A stretch of 64,000 nt of DNA from Streptococcus orisratti DSM 15617 (GCF_000380105.1 NZ_KB904448.1:62001-126000), one strand, 5' to 3'; positions 41,942-51,454 are shown, numbered from the stretch's first letter. Notes: generated from the sequence alone by a model not told the origin. Numbers and translations: made by a program.

Positions 41942-42060
41942 AACTCCCTCATTATAGCACATTTAGGAAAAAACTCAAAGTAACCATAATGCTTGTATCC
42001 TATAACGATACGATAAAAAAGAGGTTTTCCATCTTCTACATAGTTGATGAGATCATGCTT

Positions 42061-42122
42061 ATACTCTTTGAAAATCAAATTCAGATATTGTTGTCCTGAT
42101 TTGATGAACTTCAGTTCTATCC
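42061..42122. repeat. truncated ATACTC-ended element
   Basis: ATACTCTTTGAAAATCAAAT followed by CAGATATTGTTGTCCTGATT and GATGAACTTCAGTTCTATC, nearly identical to the first half of 15270-15373; the right half and right end are missing. It lies in the 280-base gap between tex and fruA, which otherwise holds only the tex promoter region and the fruA terminator. Confidence 0.7.
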
Positions 42123-42153
42123 TAGACAAAATAGAAATACCGACTATGAGAAA

Positions 42154-42179
42154 AGAGGCTGGACTTAAGTCCAGCCTCT
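42154..42179 (-). terminator. terminator of the fructose operon
   Basis: The fully self-complementary AGAGGCTGGACTT/AAGTCCAGCCTCT is followed on the minus strand by TTTTC, about 40 bases after the fruA stop. Confidence 0.8.
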
Positions 42180-42221
42180 GATTTTGGATAGGATAACCAA
42201 CCGATTATACCCAAACTAAGT

Positions 42222-44177
42222 TTATTTTGCTTTACGTAGAGCTCCGAAAAGAATACCAGATACGATAGCTCCAATTAGAACAAACAGAATATAGAGCAAC
42301 GGATTTGAAGTAAGTGCAATAACGAAAATTCCTCCGTGTGGCGCCATCAGTTTAATCCCTGCCAAGCCAACAAGTGCACCTGCAAGAGCTGAACCAACCA
42401 TAAAGCTAGGAATAGCACGCGCTGGGTCAGCAGCACCAAATGGAATTGCACCTTCAGTAATAAATGAAAGCCCCATAACGATATTGGTCAAACCTGAATC
42501 ACGTTCTTCTTGAGTAAATTTATCTTTGAAAAGAAGAGTTGCGACAAATACAGCCAATGGTGGAACCATACCTCCAGCCATAACCGCTGCCATGACTACC
42601 GATCCACCGTCAGCAATACTTGCTGCCAAAGTTCCTGTCCCAAAAACATAGGCCGCTTTATTGACTGGACCACCCATATCAACAGCCATCATACCACCGA
42701 CTAGCAAGCCTAAAAGGACAGCGGAACTTCCTGACAATCCCGTCAAGAAATCATTAAGGGCGGTGTTGATAGCAGACATTGGAATATTGACAGCCAACAT
42801 CAAGAGTCCTGTGATCATAACACCAAGAAGCGGCAAGATAAGGATTGATTTTGCCCCTTCCAGTGAACGAGGAACTTTGACATATTTTTTCAAGCAGTTA
42901 ACAACCCAACCAGCCAAGAAACCACCTACAAGTGCACCTAAGAAACCTGAAGGAACACCAGCAAGACTAGCAGTTGCTTCTCCACCAGCAGCGAAAGCAA
43001 CTTTTCCATAAGCCAAACCACTTGAAGCAATAGCTCCAGCCACAAAACCTGAAACCAAACCAGGTTTTTCGGCGATAGAATAAGCTACATAACCAGCAAA
43101 TACTGGAAGCATGAAACCAAATGCTGCACTACCGATTCCTTTAAAGATTGCTGCAAGTTCATGATATGATCCAAGATTGGATAGCTGATCTTTTGGAACA
43201 CCCATGATATTATCAAAGAGAAAGGCCAAAGCAATCATAATACCGCCACCAATAACAAATGGAAGCATCTGAGACACACCACTCATCAAGTGCTTGTAGA
43301 AAGCTCCACCAAGAGTTAACTTTTCTTCCGAGGCAGCCTCACCTTGTGCACCATCCTTAGCAACGTAAACATCCGCTTGATCGTTTAAGATAATAGTGAT
43401 CAATTCTTCAGTTTTCTTAATACCATCTGCTACTGGACGCGATACCAACGGTTTGCCATTGAAACGTGGCATATCAACAGCCTTATCAGCGGCGATGATA
43501 ACACCTTTGGCTCGCTTGATATCCTCAGCAGTCAATTTGTTACCGACTCCCGAAGCACCATTTGTTTCAACTTTGATGCCAACACCCATTTCAGCAGCTA
43601 CTTTTTTCAAGGATTCTTCTGCCATATAAGTATGTGCAATACCAGTTGTACAAGCCGTAACAGCAACGATGAAATCTTGACCTTCTTTTGGAGTAGTTGT
43701 TTGGTTTGCAGTGGCTTTATTATCATCTTCAGCAGCATCAAAAGTTGCAATCACTTCATCAGCTGATTTTACTTGACGTAATTTGTCAGCAAAGCCATCC
43801 TTCAACAAGTATTTAGACAAGTCAGCCAAGGCTGCCAAGTGAGTATCATTAGCCCCATCTGGTGCAGCAATCATAAAGAACAAATCTACTGGAGCACCAT
43901 CAAGCGCTTCATAATCAACACCACTAGCTGATTTTGCAAAAAGGACAGTTGCTTCTTTAACTGCAGCATTTTTGCTGTGAGGCATTGCGACACCTTCTCC
44001 CAAACCAGTTGTCATTTGTGCTTCACGATTCATGATACCAGCCTTAAATGTATCAAAATCACTAACAATTCCTTTATTGACAAGATTAGTAATCATCTCA
44101 TCAATAGCCGCCTCTTTAGAAGTCGCTTTCAAATCCAAAAGCATGACATCTTTTTTCAAAAGGTCTTGAATTTTCAT
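42222..44177 (-). CDS. fruA: PTS fructose-specific enzyme II (EIIABC)
   Basis: 651 residues, three fused domains. EIIA (1-150) with the phosphorylated His67 in MPHSKNAAV; EIIB (168-265) with Cys176 in VTACTTGIAHTYMAEE; membrane EIIC (about 300-650) with GLSFITEGAIPFGAADPAR. It imports fructose as fructose-1-phosphate. The start overlaps fruK by 4 bases. Third gene of fruR-fruK-fruA. Confidence 0.96.
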   Translation of the reverse strand: MKIQDLLKKDVMLLDLKATSKEAAIDEMITNLVNKGIVSDFDTFKAGIMNREAQMTTGLGEGVAMPHSKNAAVKEATVLFAKSASGVDYEALDGAPVDLFFMIAAPDGANDTHLAALADLSKYLLKDGFADKLRQVKSADEVIATFDAAEDDNKATANQTTTPKEGQDFIVAVTACTTGIAHTYMAEESLKKVAAEMGVGIKVETNGASGVGNKLTAEDIKRAKGVIIAADKAVDMPRFNGKPLVSRPVADGIKKTEELITIILNDQADVYVAKDGAQGEAASEEKLTLGGAFYKHLMSGVSQMLPFVIGGGIMIALAFLFDNIMGVPKDQLSNLGSYHELAAIFKGIGSAAFGFMLPVFAGYVAYSIAEKPGLVSGFVAGAIASSGLAYGKVAFAAGGEATASLAGVPSGFLGALVGGFLAGWVVNCLKKYVKVPRSLEGAKSILILPLLGVMITGLLMLAVNIPMSAINTALNDFLTGLSGSSAVLLGLLVGGMMAVDMGGPVNKAAYVFGTGTLAASIADGGSVVMAAVMAGGMVPPLAVFVATLLFKDKFTQEERDSGLTNIVMGLSFITEGAIPFGAADPARAIPSFMVGSALAGALVGLAGIKLMAPHGGIFVIALTSNPLLYILFVLIGAIVSGILFGALRKAK

Positions 44178-45085
44178 AGTTTTTCTACCTCTACTTTTTC
44201 ATAAGTTTCTTTGATATGTTCAGCAGTTGCCAAGTCATCTGAGAAGGTTGTAGCTGTCCCACAGGCAACTCCCCATTTTAGGGCTTCAACTGGATTACCC
44301 GATTTGACAAATTCACCTGTAAAACCTGCAACCATAGAATCACCAGCACCTACAGAGTTCTTCACCTTTCCTTTGATCGGTTTGGCAAAGTATGCTGCTT
44401 CAGGAGTAACTAAGAGAGCTCCGTCACCAGCCATCGAAATAATGACATTTTTAGCACCTTTAGCGAGAATTTCTCGGGCATATTTTTCAATATCAGCTAG
44501 TCCATTTAATTCAACTCCAAAGATGTCTGCAAGCTCATGATTATTTGGTTTCACCAAGAGTGGGTTATAAGCAAGAGAATCCAACAAAGTTTGTCCTTCA
44601 AAATCACAAACAACTTCTGCACCCGCTTTTTTAGCAATTGGGATGAGGGTGTTATAAACTTTGTTCCCCAAACTTGCAGGAGCTGAACCTGCGAATACTA
44701 CTGTATCATGACTAGTGAGACCAGCCAAGATAGCTTCCAATTCAGCTAATTTTTCACCTGAAATCGTTGGCCCAGCACCATTGATTTCTGTTTCTTGTCC
44801 CGCCTTAATTTTAACGTTAATACGAGTGTCTTCCTCAACATGGACAAACTGAGTTGAGATAGACTCTGCAACCAAACCATCTTCGACAAATCGTCCTGTA
44901 AAACCACCGATAAACCCTGTGGCAGTGTTGTCAACATTCAGTCGTTTTAAGATACGGCTGACGTTAATCCCTTTTCCACCCGCAAATTTATCATCGCTGT
45001 CCATGCGATTCACTGCGCCCATCTCAAGCTGATCTAGACGAACAATGAAATCAATGGATGGATTGAGAGTAACAGTGTAAATCAT
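44174..45085 (-). CDS. fruK: 1-phosphofructokinase
   Basis: 303 residues of the PfkB family: MIYTVTLNPSIDFIVRLDQL start, DDKFAGGKGINVSRIL signature 1 and SVGAGDSMVAGFTGEF signature 2 with the catalytic Asp. It converts fructose-1-phosphate to fructose-1,6-bisphosphate. Overlaps fruR and fruA by 4 bases on either side. Confidence 0.96.
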   Translation of the reverse strand: MIYTVTLNPSIDFIVRLDQLEMGAVNRMDSDDKFAGGKGINVSRILKRLNVDNTATGFIGGFTGRFVEDGLVAESISTQFVHVEEDTRINVKIKAGQETEINGAGPTISGEKLAELEAILAGLTSHDTVVFAGSAPASLGNKVYNTLIPIAKKAGAEVVCDFEGQTLLDSLAYNPLLVKPNNHELADIFGVELNGLADIEKYAREILAKGAKNVIISMAGDGALLVTPEAAYFAKPIKGKVKNSVGAGDSMVAGFTGEFVKSGNPVEALKWGVACGTATTFSDDLATAEHIKETYEKVEVEKL

Positions 45086-45825
45086 ACTTCAATAACCTCC
45101 GTTTTCTCCTTAATTTTTTCTAGAAGGGCTCCCTCAGATTTTGTTGTAATAAGACTTACATCTTCAATCCGGGCTACCTTGACAAAAGAAACTTGTCCCA
45201 GCTTAGTGGCATCAAGGAGGACATATGACTTTTGTGCATTTTCAATAATAGTTCTCTTAATTGCTGCTTCTTCAATATCTGGGGTTGTTAGAAATTCCTC
45301 ATCAACACCATTCATACCAATGAACGCTTTATCAAAATTAAGTTGAGAAATTTGTTCAACTGCAACTCTACCAATACTAGCATCTGTAGAATTCTTAACA
45401 AAACCACCAATAATAATTGTTTTAAAATTTTTATCAACTAATTTGGCGGCATGATGAATAGAATCTGTCACTACTGTAAGATTCTCTTGATATAAAAGAT
45501 CAACTAACAATTCTGTTGTTGTCCCCGCATCAATAAAAATCACATCTCCATCATTTATTAAAGTCGATGCTTTATTAGCCACCAAAGATTTGTGATGAAC
45601 GTTCTTGATAGACTTTTGTTTGTTGGTCAGTTCTTCACGAAGAGAGTGGTGAAGTTCAGCCCCCCCATGAACGCGGTGAAGCTTACGCTCACCCTCCAAC
45701 TCATCCAAATCTCGGCGAACTGTTGACTCCGATGTTTGTAAGAGTTCAACTAACCCTTCTAAAGTCACAAAACTATCTTCAGTAATCTTTTCCATAATCA
45801 GTTGTTTGCGTTTTGACTTAAGAAT
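45082..45825 (-). CDS. fruR: DeoR-family fructose operon repressor, apparently AUU-initiated
   Basis: 247 residues if begun at ATT 45825. From the first normal start (ATG 45795) the protein would be 237 residues and miss the first helix. The upstream frame reads (I)LKSKRKQLI, matching the MLKSERKQ start of pneumococcal FruR, and a perfect AGGAGG lies 7 bases before that ATT, too far (37 bases) from ATG 45795. DeoR helix-turn-helix: FVTLEGLVELLQTSESTVRR; sugar-phosphate sensor with VIFIDAGTTTELL and IGMNGVDEEF. Senses fructose-1-phosphate in relatives and represses its own operon. Confidence 0.88.
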   Translation of the reverse strand: MLKSKRKQLIMEKITEDSFVTLEGLVELLQTSESTVRRDLDELEGERKLHRVHGGAELHHSLREELTNKQKSIKNVHHKSLVANKASTLINDGDVIFIDAGTTTELLVDLLYQENLTVVTDSIHHAAKLVDKNFKTIIIGGFVKNSTDASIGRVAVEQISQLNFDKAFIGMNGVDEEFLTTPDIEEAAIKRTIIENAQKSYVLLDATKLGQVSFVKVARIEDVSLITTKSEGALLEKIKEKTEVIEV

Positions 45826-45837
45826 AATATCACCTCC

Positions 45838-45851
45838 TGAAATCGTTTACA
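45838..45851. promoter_or_regulatory. CcpA-binding cre site
   Basis: Minus-strand TGTAAACGATTTCA fits the consensus TGWAANCGNTNWCA at every position. It lies just downstream of the -10 box of the fru promoter and next to the ribosome site, a position suited to roadblock repression by CcpA. Confidence 0.75.
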
Positions 45852-45856
45852 GCTAT

Positions 45857-45884
45857 ATTATATTATATTTTTTAACAATGTCAA
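45857..45884 (-). promoter_or_regulatory. promoter of the fruR-fruK-fruA operon
   Basis: Minus-strand TTGACA (45884-45879), 16-base spacer, TATAAT (45862-45857). Confidence 0.85.
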
Positions 45885-45887
45885 GCG

Positions 45888-45938
45888 TTTTCTATCAAAT
45901 TCTCTCACAATTTTTCTATTTTCTATCATTTTCTGTCA
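45888..45938. promoter_or_regulatory. candidate FruR operator: three 10-base direct repeats
   Basis: Minus-strand TGATAGAAAA (45897-45888), TGATAGAAAA (45928-45919) and TGACAGAAAA (45938-45929), two abutting and one 21 bases away, just upstream of the -35 box. Repeated sites of this kind are usual for DeoR-family regulators. Binding is inferred. Confidence 0.6.
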
Positions 45939-45942
45939 TTTT

Positions 45943-45981
45943 AAAAAAAAAAGAACCGATTTCCAAAAGAAATCAGTCCTT
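45943..45981 (-). terminator. terminator of the rimM-trmD-grpB-fnr run
   Basis: Minus-strand AAGGACTGATTTC pairs with GAAATCGGTTCTT (two G-U) and ends in ten T residues. It overlaps the fnr stop codon. Confidence 0.85.
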
Positions 45982-46989
45982 CACTGTTTCGTCCTGAATC
46001 AATGAGGTCGAGTGAACTGCACGATTATCACGGTCTGGATATATATATTTGATAGCTTGGTTGATTGCAGTCGGTGCTTCTCCAAAACCAGTCGCAATCA
46101 AATCAACCTTACCTTCGTATTCGGCTGCATCACCAATCGCATAAACACCTTCTTGGCTCGTTTCAAAAAGCGGAGACACGTTAATGCTTGAGCGTTTGTA
46201 GTCAATATTCCAGTTTTTAAGATTTTTATTTGATGTCGAAAAGCCAAAACTAACAATGAGGGAATCCAATGGCAATTCAACCGTCTCGTCAGACTTAACT
46301 TTCTGCACGGTCAAACTAGTCACCTTACCATTTTCACCACTCAATGATAAAGGTACATAAGGTGTCAGAATTTGAACACCTGATTCTTTGAGTAACTCAA
46401 CACTATGCTCATGTGCACGAAAAGCATCACGACGGTGGATAAGGGTTACACTATCGGCAATCTTATCAAGGGCATTTGCCCAATCTACTGCCGAATCACC
46501 ACCACCACAGATAACCACTCGCTGCCCCGCAAACTGATCTAACTTGTGGACATTGTAGAAAAGGTTATTGTCAGCATAGTCTTCTTCACCGTCCACCCCC
46601 AGAGGACGTGGTGCAAAAGCACCATTACCACAGGCAATAATGATACATTTTGACAAATGTTGCGCTCTGTTTGTTTGAATAGTGAAAAGATTATCTGTCT
46701 TTTCAAAGCTTAGCACTTCTTCCTTTAAACAAATAGTAGTACGGTCTTCAAAGCGTTTTAGTTGTTCAATGAGTCGTTCTACTAACTCACCTGCTGGTAT
46801 AGTGGGAAATCCAGCTACATCATAAATTATTTTTTCTGGATATAAAACGGCAGGTTGTCCACCAAGTTCTGATAAACTCTCAATAATTTTTACTTTCATT
46901 CCACGTAAGCCAGCATAAAAAGCTGCAAAGAGTCCCACAGGACCACCACCAATAATTGTAATATCATATATTTCACGATTTTCTGACAT
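45973..46989 (-). CDS. ferredoxin/flavodoxin-NADP+ reductase, thioredoxin-reductase type
   Basis: 338 residues. FAD site [17 protein letters not shown] and second glycine motif [17 protein letters not shown] for NADPH, then [20 protein letters not shown]. No CxxC redox disulfide, which separates it from thioredoxin reductase and fits the YumC-type FNR. It would reduce flavodoxin such as the one at 17672. Start immediately follows the grpB stop. Confidence 0.93.
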   Translation of the reverse strand: MSENREIYDITIIGGGPVGLFAAFYAGLRGMKVKIIESLSELGGQPAVLYPEKIIYDVAGFPTIPAGELVERLIEQLKRFEDRTTICLKEEVLSFEKTDNLFTIQTNRAQHLSKCIIIACGNGAFAPRPLGVDGEEDYADNNLFYNVHKLDQFAGQRVVICGGGDSAVDWANALDKIADSVTLIHRRDAFRAHEHSVELLKESGVQILTPYVPLSLSGENGKVTSLTVQKVKSDETVELPLDSLIVSFGFSTSNKNLKNWNIDYKRSSINVSPLFETSQEGVYAIGDAAEYEGKVDLIATGFGEAPTAINQAIKYIYPDRDNRAVHSTSLIQDETVKD

Positions 46990-47499
46990 TTATTTTTCCA
47001 ACTCCTTATAAATTTCTTCAATGACTGATGATTTATAAGCCATATAGCTCTCGATATCTTTGGGAAATAGCTGCGCTGCTTTCAGTTTAATAGCTCCATA
47101 AGTCTTAACAGCAGCAGGGTGACTACGCATATAATCACGAAAAGCAAGATGACATTTCAACTCGGGTGAATTTTCAGGACAAACATAAAGATGATGGCTT
47201 TGCAAATGCTCTTTACCAGAATACGTAAAAGCTTCCCTGCCTTCAATCCCTAGATTACCTTCATGCTGATAACCAATGGTAGCCAAGTTTTTAACAACAC
47301 TTGGAAAATCCTTTGATAAGATGACAAGGTCAATATCAATTATAGGCTTTGCTGCTAATCCTTCAACAGCTGTACTTCCAACATGCTCAATTCTGATAGT
47401 TAACTCACTAAGAACAGTTCGTAATTCTTGCGCAATTTTTTCAAAATCATCTTTCCAACTCTCTTGGTAGGGAAGAACAATCACCTCTTTTGTCCGCAT
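46990..47499 (-). CDS. GrpB-family (UPF0157) nucleotidyltransferase-like protein
   Basis: 169 residues from ATG 47499, preceded by GGAGG. Pattern: IRIEHVGSTAVEGLAAKPIIDIDLVI, a nucleotidyltransferase-fold core, HHLYVC and HLAFRDYMRSHP. Biochemical role unsettled; one group of relatives is fused to dephospho-CoA kinases. One-base spacing to fnr. Confidence 0.88.
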   Translation of the reverse strand: MRTKEVIVLPYQESWKDDFEKIAQELRTVLSELTIRIEHVGSTAVEGLAAKPIIDIDLVILSKDFPSVVKNLATIGYQHEGNLGIEGREAFTYSGKEHLQSHHLYVCPENSPELKCHLAFRDYMRSHPAAVKTYGAIKLKAAQLFPKDIESYMAYKSSVIEEIYKELEK

Positions 47500-47550
47500 A
47501 AAACCTCCACAAAAATAAAGAGACATACAATCCGCATGCCTTCTATTATA

Positions 47551-48288
47551 TCACATATTTTTAGCTTTCATGCCTTTCTCTGCAAGAATCTTTCGAAAAA
47601 TAACCTCTTCTTCCTCACTAAAAACATAATTTTCTAATAAATCTGGACGACGCTCCAAAGTCTTACGCAAACTTTGCTCCAAACGCCAAAGACGAATGTT
47701 CTCATGATGCCCTGACATAAGAACATCAGGTACTTTCATACCGCGAAAATCGTAAGGACGGGTATACTGAGGATATTCAAGCAAACCTGATGAAAAGGAA
47801 TCATCCTGATGACTGGCTTTCTTTCCTATAACATCTGGAATAAGTCGCACTGTCGCATCAACTATAGTCATTGCAGCCAGCTCTCCCCCCGTTAAAACGA
47901 AGTCACCCAAAGAAACTTCGTCCGTCACTAGGGTTTTAATCCGCTCGTCATAACCTTCATAGTGTCCACAAATGAAAATCAATTCATTTTCTTGAGACAG
48001 TTCTTCAGCGAAAGTTTGATCAAATTTACGCCCCGCAGGATCTAATAGAATAACACGTGGCTTCTGAGCGTTGATTTTCTCAATCGTGTCAAAAATAGGC
48101 TGCGCTCGCAAAAGCATCCCTTGCCCACCACCGTATGGCTCATCATCAACATGACGAGCTTTTTCTGCATTTTCACGAAAATTATGGTAGTTGATTTCTA
48201 GTAACCCTTTTTCCTGAGCTTTGCCAACAATGGAATGTTCAAGGGGAGCAAACATTTCTGGAAAAAGAGTTAGAATATCAATCCTCAT
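47551..48288 (-). CDS. trmD: tRNA (guanine-N1-)-methyltransferase
   Basis: 245 residues from ATG 48288 ([13 protein letters not shown]). Trefoil-knot SPOUT methyltransferase: [36 protein letters not shown] and [13 protein letters not shown]. It makes m1G37 in tRNA, preventing frameshifts. Overlaps rimM by 11 bases. Confidence 0.97.
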   Translation of the reverse strand: MRIDILTLFPEMFAPLEHSIVGKAQEKGLLEINYHNFRENAEKARHVDDEPYGGGQGMLLRAQPIFDTIEKINAQKPRVILLDPAGRKFDQTFAEELSQENELIFICGHYEGYDERIKTLVTDEVSLGDFVLTGGELAAMTIVDATVRLIPDVIGKKASHQDDSFSSGLLEYPQYTRPYDFRGMKVPDVLMSGHHENIRLWRLEQSLRKTLERRPDLLENYVFSEEEEVIFRKILAEKGMKAKNM

Positions 48289-48796
48289 CGTCAAGTCCTT
48301 CCATTATTTCCACATCCACACGATTGTTGGGAATATCTACATTTAAAATAACTGGGGGAATATAAGGTAGAAGCAAGTCACGCTTACCCTTACGTTTGAC
48401 CACCCAGACATCATTAGCACCAGGTTGCAAGATTTCCTTAACCTGTCCAATTAGAACATCTCCTTCATAAACCTCAAGTCCAATAATCTCATGATAGTAG
48501 AATTCACCCTCATCAAGTTCAGATAAATCATCTTCTGCAACTTTAAGAGTAAAACCCTTGAATTTTTCAATAGCATTGATATGATACATACCCTTAAATT
48601 TAACAATATCAAAGTTTTTTTGCTTACGATGACTAGCAATTTCAACTTCCATGACAAAGTTATCTTTATCATCAAAAAGTGCCAATTTAGCACCTTTTTT
48701 AAAACGCTCGTTTGCAAAGTCAGTCACTGACAATACTCGCATTTCACCCTGAAGACCTTGTGTATTGACAATTTTTCCAACATTAAAATACTTCAT
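48278..48796 (-). CDS. rimM: 16S rRNA-processing protein RimM
   Basis: 172 residues from ATG 48796 with AGGTGG upstream; the family start is [20 protein letters not shown]. Two beta-barrel domains; C-terminal PRC-like barrel with [10 protein letters not shown] and [13 protein letters not shown]. Assists 30S head assembly. Coupled to trmD. Confidence 0.95.
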   Translation of the reverse strand: MKYFNVGKIVNTQGLQGEMRVLSVTDFANERFKKGAKLALFDDKDNFVMEVEIASHRKQKNFDIVKFKGMYHINAIEKFKGFTLKVAEDDLSELDEGEFYYHEIIGLEVYEGDVLIGQVKEILQPGANDVWVVKRKGKRDLLLPYIPPVILNVDIPNNRVDVEIMEGLDDED

Positions 48797-48843
48797 ATTA
48801 TGTCCACCTACATTTAATCTTAAATATTTTACCACGATAAGAA

Positions 48844-48874
48844 AGAAAAAACCAGTCACTTTCAGCAACTGGCT
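48844..48874 (-). terminator. terminator of tRNA-Glu
   Basis: Minus-strand CCAGT/ACTGG with possible inner pairs, followed by six T residues, between tRNA-Glu and rimM. Confidence 0.6.
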
Positions 48875-48878
48875 AAGA

Positions 48879-48950
48879 TAGTCCGTACGGGATTCGAACC
48901 CGTGTTACCGCCGTGAAAAGGCGGTGTCTTAACCCCTTGACCAACGGACC
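48879..48950 (-). tRNA. tRNA-Glu(TTC)
   Basis: 72 bases: acceptor GGTCCGT/ACGGACT with a terminal G-U pair, anticodon stem CCGCC/GGCGG with loop TTTTCAC (anticodon TTC), T-arm GGGTTCGAATCCC. CCA not encoded. A single tRNA rather than part of a cluster. Confidence 0.96.
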
Positions 48951-49303
48951 ATATTCATTAACAGAACAAAAACTATTTTACTCTAAAATAAAACACTTGT
49001 CAATACCTTTTTTTACTTTTTTATCTTACTATGGAAATTATCTCCTAGTGATGTTAAAATATCAATGAAATTCAGACTAGTTCCATAAATGCATAAAGGC
49101 TTGAATGCGATTATGACGAACATAAAAATAATCCCTGCGAATCAATCATAAAATAAATTGTTGTCCTCTTTCGATCTGTCTTTTATCAATTTCCCTTACT
49201 TAAAACAATATGGGATAATGTTTTCAAAAAACTACAAATATAAAAAAGAGAAACAGGTCTTATACAATTACAAAGTAATCGCATAAGATCTGCTCCAAAC
49301 TTT
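48951..49303. other. non-coding gap, nothing recognised
   Basis: About 350 AT-rich bases between tRNA-Glu and khpA. It contains the tRNA promoter region (TTGTCA near 48998 on the plus strand is not oriented for it) and no clear khpA terminator, repeat or open frame. Confidence 0.35.
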
Positions 49304-49543
49304 TTATTTCTCGTCAATAACAAGACGTACTTTTTTACCTTGGGTAGGTACCGAATAGACAATCGATCTTATCGCAGTAATCGTGCGACCTTTCTTCCCG
49401 ATAACACGACCGATGTCTTGCGCATCTAAGTCAAGATGGTACTCTAAAAACTCAGGTGTATCTTCAATTTTTATAGTAAGATTATCTGGTTGTGAAATCA
49501 AAGGTTTCACAATAGCGATAATAAGATTTTCAATGGTATCCAT
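49304..49543 (-). CDS. khpA: KhpA, KH-domain RNA-binding protein
   Basis: 79 residues with the KH signature [18 protein letters not shown]. KhpA pairs with KhpB to bind small RNAs and affect cell elongation in pneumococcus. It follows rpsP by 14 bases, the standard order. Confidence 0.95.
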   Translation of the reverse strand: MDTIENLIIAIVKPLISQPDNLTIKIEDTPEFLEYHLDLDAQDIGRVIGKKGRTITAIRSIVYSVPTQGKKVRLVIDEK

Positions 49544-49557
49544 AGGCTTTCAGTTTC

Positions 49558-49830
49558 TTATTTTGAGAATTTTTGTTCGTGGAATTTCTTCATAACTCCT
49601 TCTTTTGAAAGGATGTTACGTACTGTATCTGAAGGTTGCGCACCTTTAGCCAACCACTCAAGAACACGATCTTCTTTAAGTGTCACTTGGTTTTCAGCAA
49701 CAAGCGGGTTGTATGTTCCAACAGTTTCGATAAAACGTCCATCACGTGGTGCACGCGAATCTGCTACATTGATACGATAAAAAGGTTTTTTCTTAGAACC
49801 CATACGAGTCAAACGGATTTTTACTGCCAT
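49558..49830 (-). CDS. rpsP: 30S ribosomal protein S16
   Basis: 90 residues: [20 protein letters not shown] start, [19 protein letters not shown] and ending EQKFSK. First gene of rpsP-khpA, with a strong promoter upstream. Confidence 0.97.
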   Translation of the reverse strand: MAVKIRLTRMGSKKKPFYRINVADSRAPRDGRFIETVGTYNPLVAENQVTLKEDRVLEWLAKGAQPSDTVRNILSKEGVMKKFHEQKFSK

Positions 49831-49901
49831 TTTTTAAAATATCTCATTTCTTTTTATTATTTCTTTGCGTCCAATAGCAAAGCTATCAAACTACTTTATT
49901 T

Positions 49902-49929
49902 ATTATAACATAAGAATCCTAGGTGTCAA
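49902..49929 (-). promoter_or_regulatory. rpsP promoter
   Basis: Minus-strand TTGACA (49929-49924), 16-base spacer and TATAAT (49907-49902), both perfect. Confidence 0.85.
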
Positions 49930-49951
49930 GAAAAAATCTTGACAGATAAAA

Positions 49952-49981
49952 AGTTTTTACCAGTTTTTACCAGTTTTTACA
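49952..49981. repeat. three tandem copies of AGTTTTTACC
   Basis: A 10-base unit repeated three times (the last ends in A), between the rpsP promoter and the methyltransferase stop. It may have arisen by slippage. Confidence 0.8.
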
Positions 49982-49986
49982 ATCCT

Positions 49987-50736
49987 TCACAATTTTATCA
50001 CACCATAATGAAATTTCTGATTAGGACGGCTCTGTCTATCAAAACCAAAATCTTCAAAAACACTATCTCGAAAATGCGCCTTAACAATGATTTTCTTTCT
50101 AGCCACACGCACGGCCTCCACTAACCATTCGTCAGTAATCGTACTCTTATTAGCCAGGGGTTTTAGTCCAGAAAGGTTAGTTGATTCAGTAATAGTTTCT
50201 GAAAACATCGGGTCACAATAAATGATATCAACTGATTTGCTGGGTTGTCTTCGCAAATAAAACATATTGTCAATACATTCTGTCTTGATTGTTCGCATAG
50301 CCTCATCCAGTAATGTATTTCCTGTTTCAAAGGTTTGCAAGCCCTTAGAAACAATCAAGTGAATGAGAGGTTGACTTTCCAGCGCTGTTACCTCATACCC
50401 TGCGTAAGCCATGACTAGAGCGTCACTAGCCAATCCCATTGTTGTGTCAAGGATTGATAGTTTCTCCTGCCCAAGCAATTCCAAAAGTGGGTCGTGAGCA
50501 CTCTTAATCCGAAGCATGGCTGTATCTGGATGAAAAGCCAGTTGACTTCCATCTTGGTTAACCAATACCAACTTATTCTCGTAAACCAAAAGCACATGAT
50601 CATAAACTTTCAAAAAACTTTTCACCGATTGCTTGCGACGGTTCAGTACGGAATAACCCAATTTTTGACCTAATAGCTGCGCTTCTTTTTGTAGTTTGAG
50701 ATTTTCTCCCAAACTCGTTGTTATCACAATTGTCAT
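49987..50736 (-). CDS. RsmJ-like SAM-dependent methyltransferase
   Basis: 249 residues. Motif I LSILDTTMGLASDALVMAYAG, acidic loop TALESQPLIHLIVSKGL and the catalytic-loop-like IIYCDPMFSET resemble the RsmJ (YhiQ) family of 16S rRNA m2G1516 methyltransferases and Bacillus YpiP. Substrate in streptococci not shown. Monocistronic. Confidence 0.8.
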   Translation of the reverse strand: MTIVITTSLGENLKLQKEAQLLGQKLGYSVLNRRKQSVKSFLKVYDHVLLVYENKLVLVNQDGSQLAFHPDTAMLRIKSAHDPLLELLGQEKLSILDTTMGLASDALVMAYAGYEVTALESQPLIHLIVSKGLQTFETGNTLLDEAMRTIKTECIDNMFYLRRQPSKSVDIIYCDPMFSETITESTNLSGLKPLANKSTITDEWLVEAVRVARKKIIVKAHFRDSVFEDFGFDRQSRPNQKFHYGVIKL

Positions 50737-50827
50737 AGCTTTATTATAACAAATTTCAACAACAAATAAGAGAGTGAGGTAAAACTTTTAAAATGCTACA
50801 AAAGCTTCTCCCCAACTCTCTAAAAAA

Positions 50828-51412
50828 TTATTTAAAAAATAATTTTCCACCATATATCCAGAAATAGCTGTAAGCTAAGATAGATATTGGCTTCGCTAGC
50901 AAAATGATAAGAATAAATTTTCGATAAGACATTTTGCTTAGTCCAGTTATCATCACCAAAATATCAGCTGGAGATATAGGCGAAAGCATATTTAGAATGA
51001 AAAATCTTTCATAAGTCGGGCTAAATAATTTCCTCTCATAATGATTATAGGCTTTATCATCAATGAACAATAAGATGAACATTTTCCCGAAATGTCTGGT
51101 TAAGGCAAATAATATGATACTTCCGATAATAATACCAACATAATTTAAGATAAAACCAAGGAAAGGACCAAATGCCATAAAACCAACTACTGTCGTCACT
51201 CCTCCTGGGATGATAGGAATAACAACTTGAATAATCTGTAAAAGCAGAAATACCAGCGTTCCCACCAATAAATGGTTCCTTAATGAATGTGCGAAAGCAT
51301 TTGGATTATGAAGAATATCAAGGCCTCTCACCAAATAAACTAAAAAGGCGATTGTCAGCAAAATTGAAAAAATGCTGAAAAATTTAACGACCTTTCTCCC
51401 TAATTCGTACAC
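50828..51412 (-). CDS. TVP38/TMEM64 (VTT/DedA-like) membrane protein
   Basis: 194 residues, five or six membrane segments. The family signature appears as PGGVTTVVGFMAFGPFLGFIL, then NYVGIIIGSIILFALTRHFG and LNMLSPISPADILVMITGLS. VTT proteins include lipid scramblases and DedA undecaprenyl-phosphate flippases; the substrate here is unknown. A hairpin with AGAGAGT/ACTCTCT arms at about 50768-50820 may terminate it. Confidence 0.85.
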   Translation of the reverse strand: MYELGRKVVKFFSIFSILLTIAFLVYLVRGLDILHNPNAFAHSLRNHLLVGTLVFLLLQIIQVVIPIIPGGVTTVVGFMAFGPFLGFILNYVGIIIGSIILFALTRHFGKMFILLFIDDKAYNHYERKLFSPTYERFFILNMLSPISPADILVMITGLSKMSYRKFILIILLAKPISILAYSYFWIYGGKLFFK

Positions 51413-51454
51413 ACACTCACCTCCATTCTGGGATTTTCAAGCTATTTAAAGTTA

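Noticed and set aside
48951-49303. Search for a small RNA or tmRNA between tRNA-Glu and khpA
   Set aside because: No promoter-terminator pair or tmRNA-like tRNA halves could be recognised.
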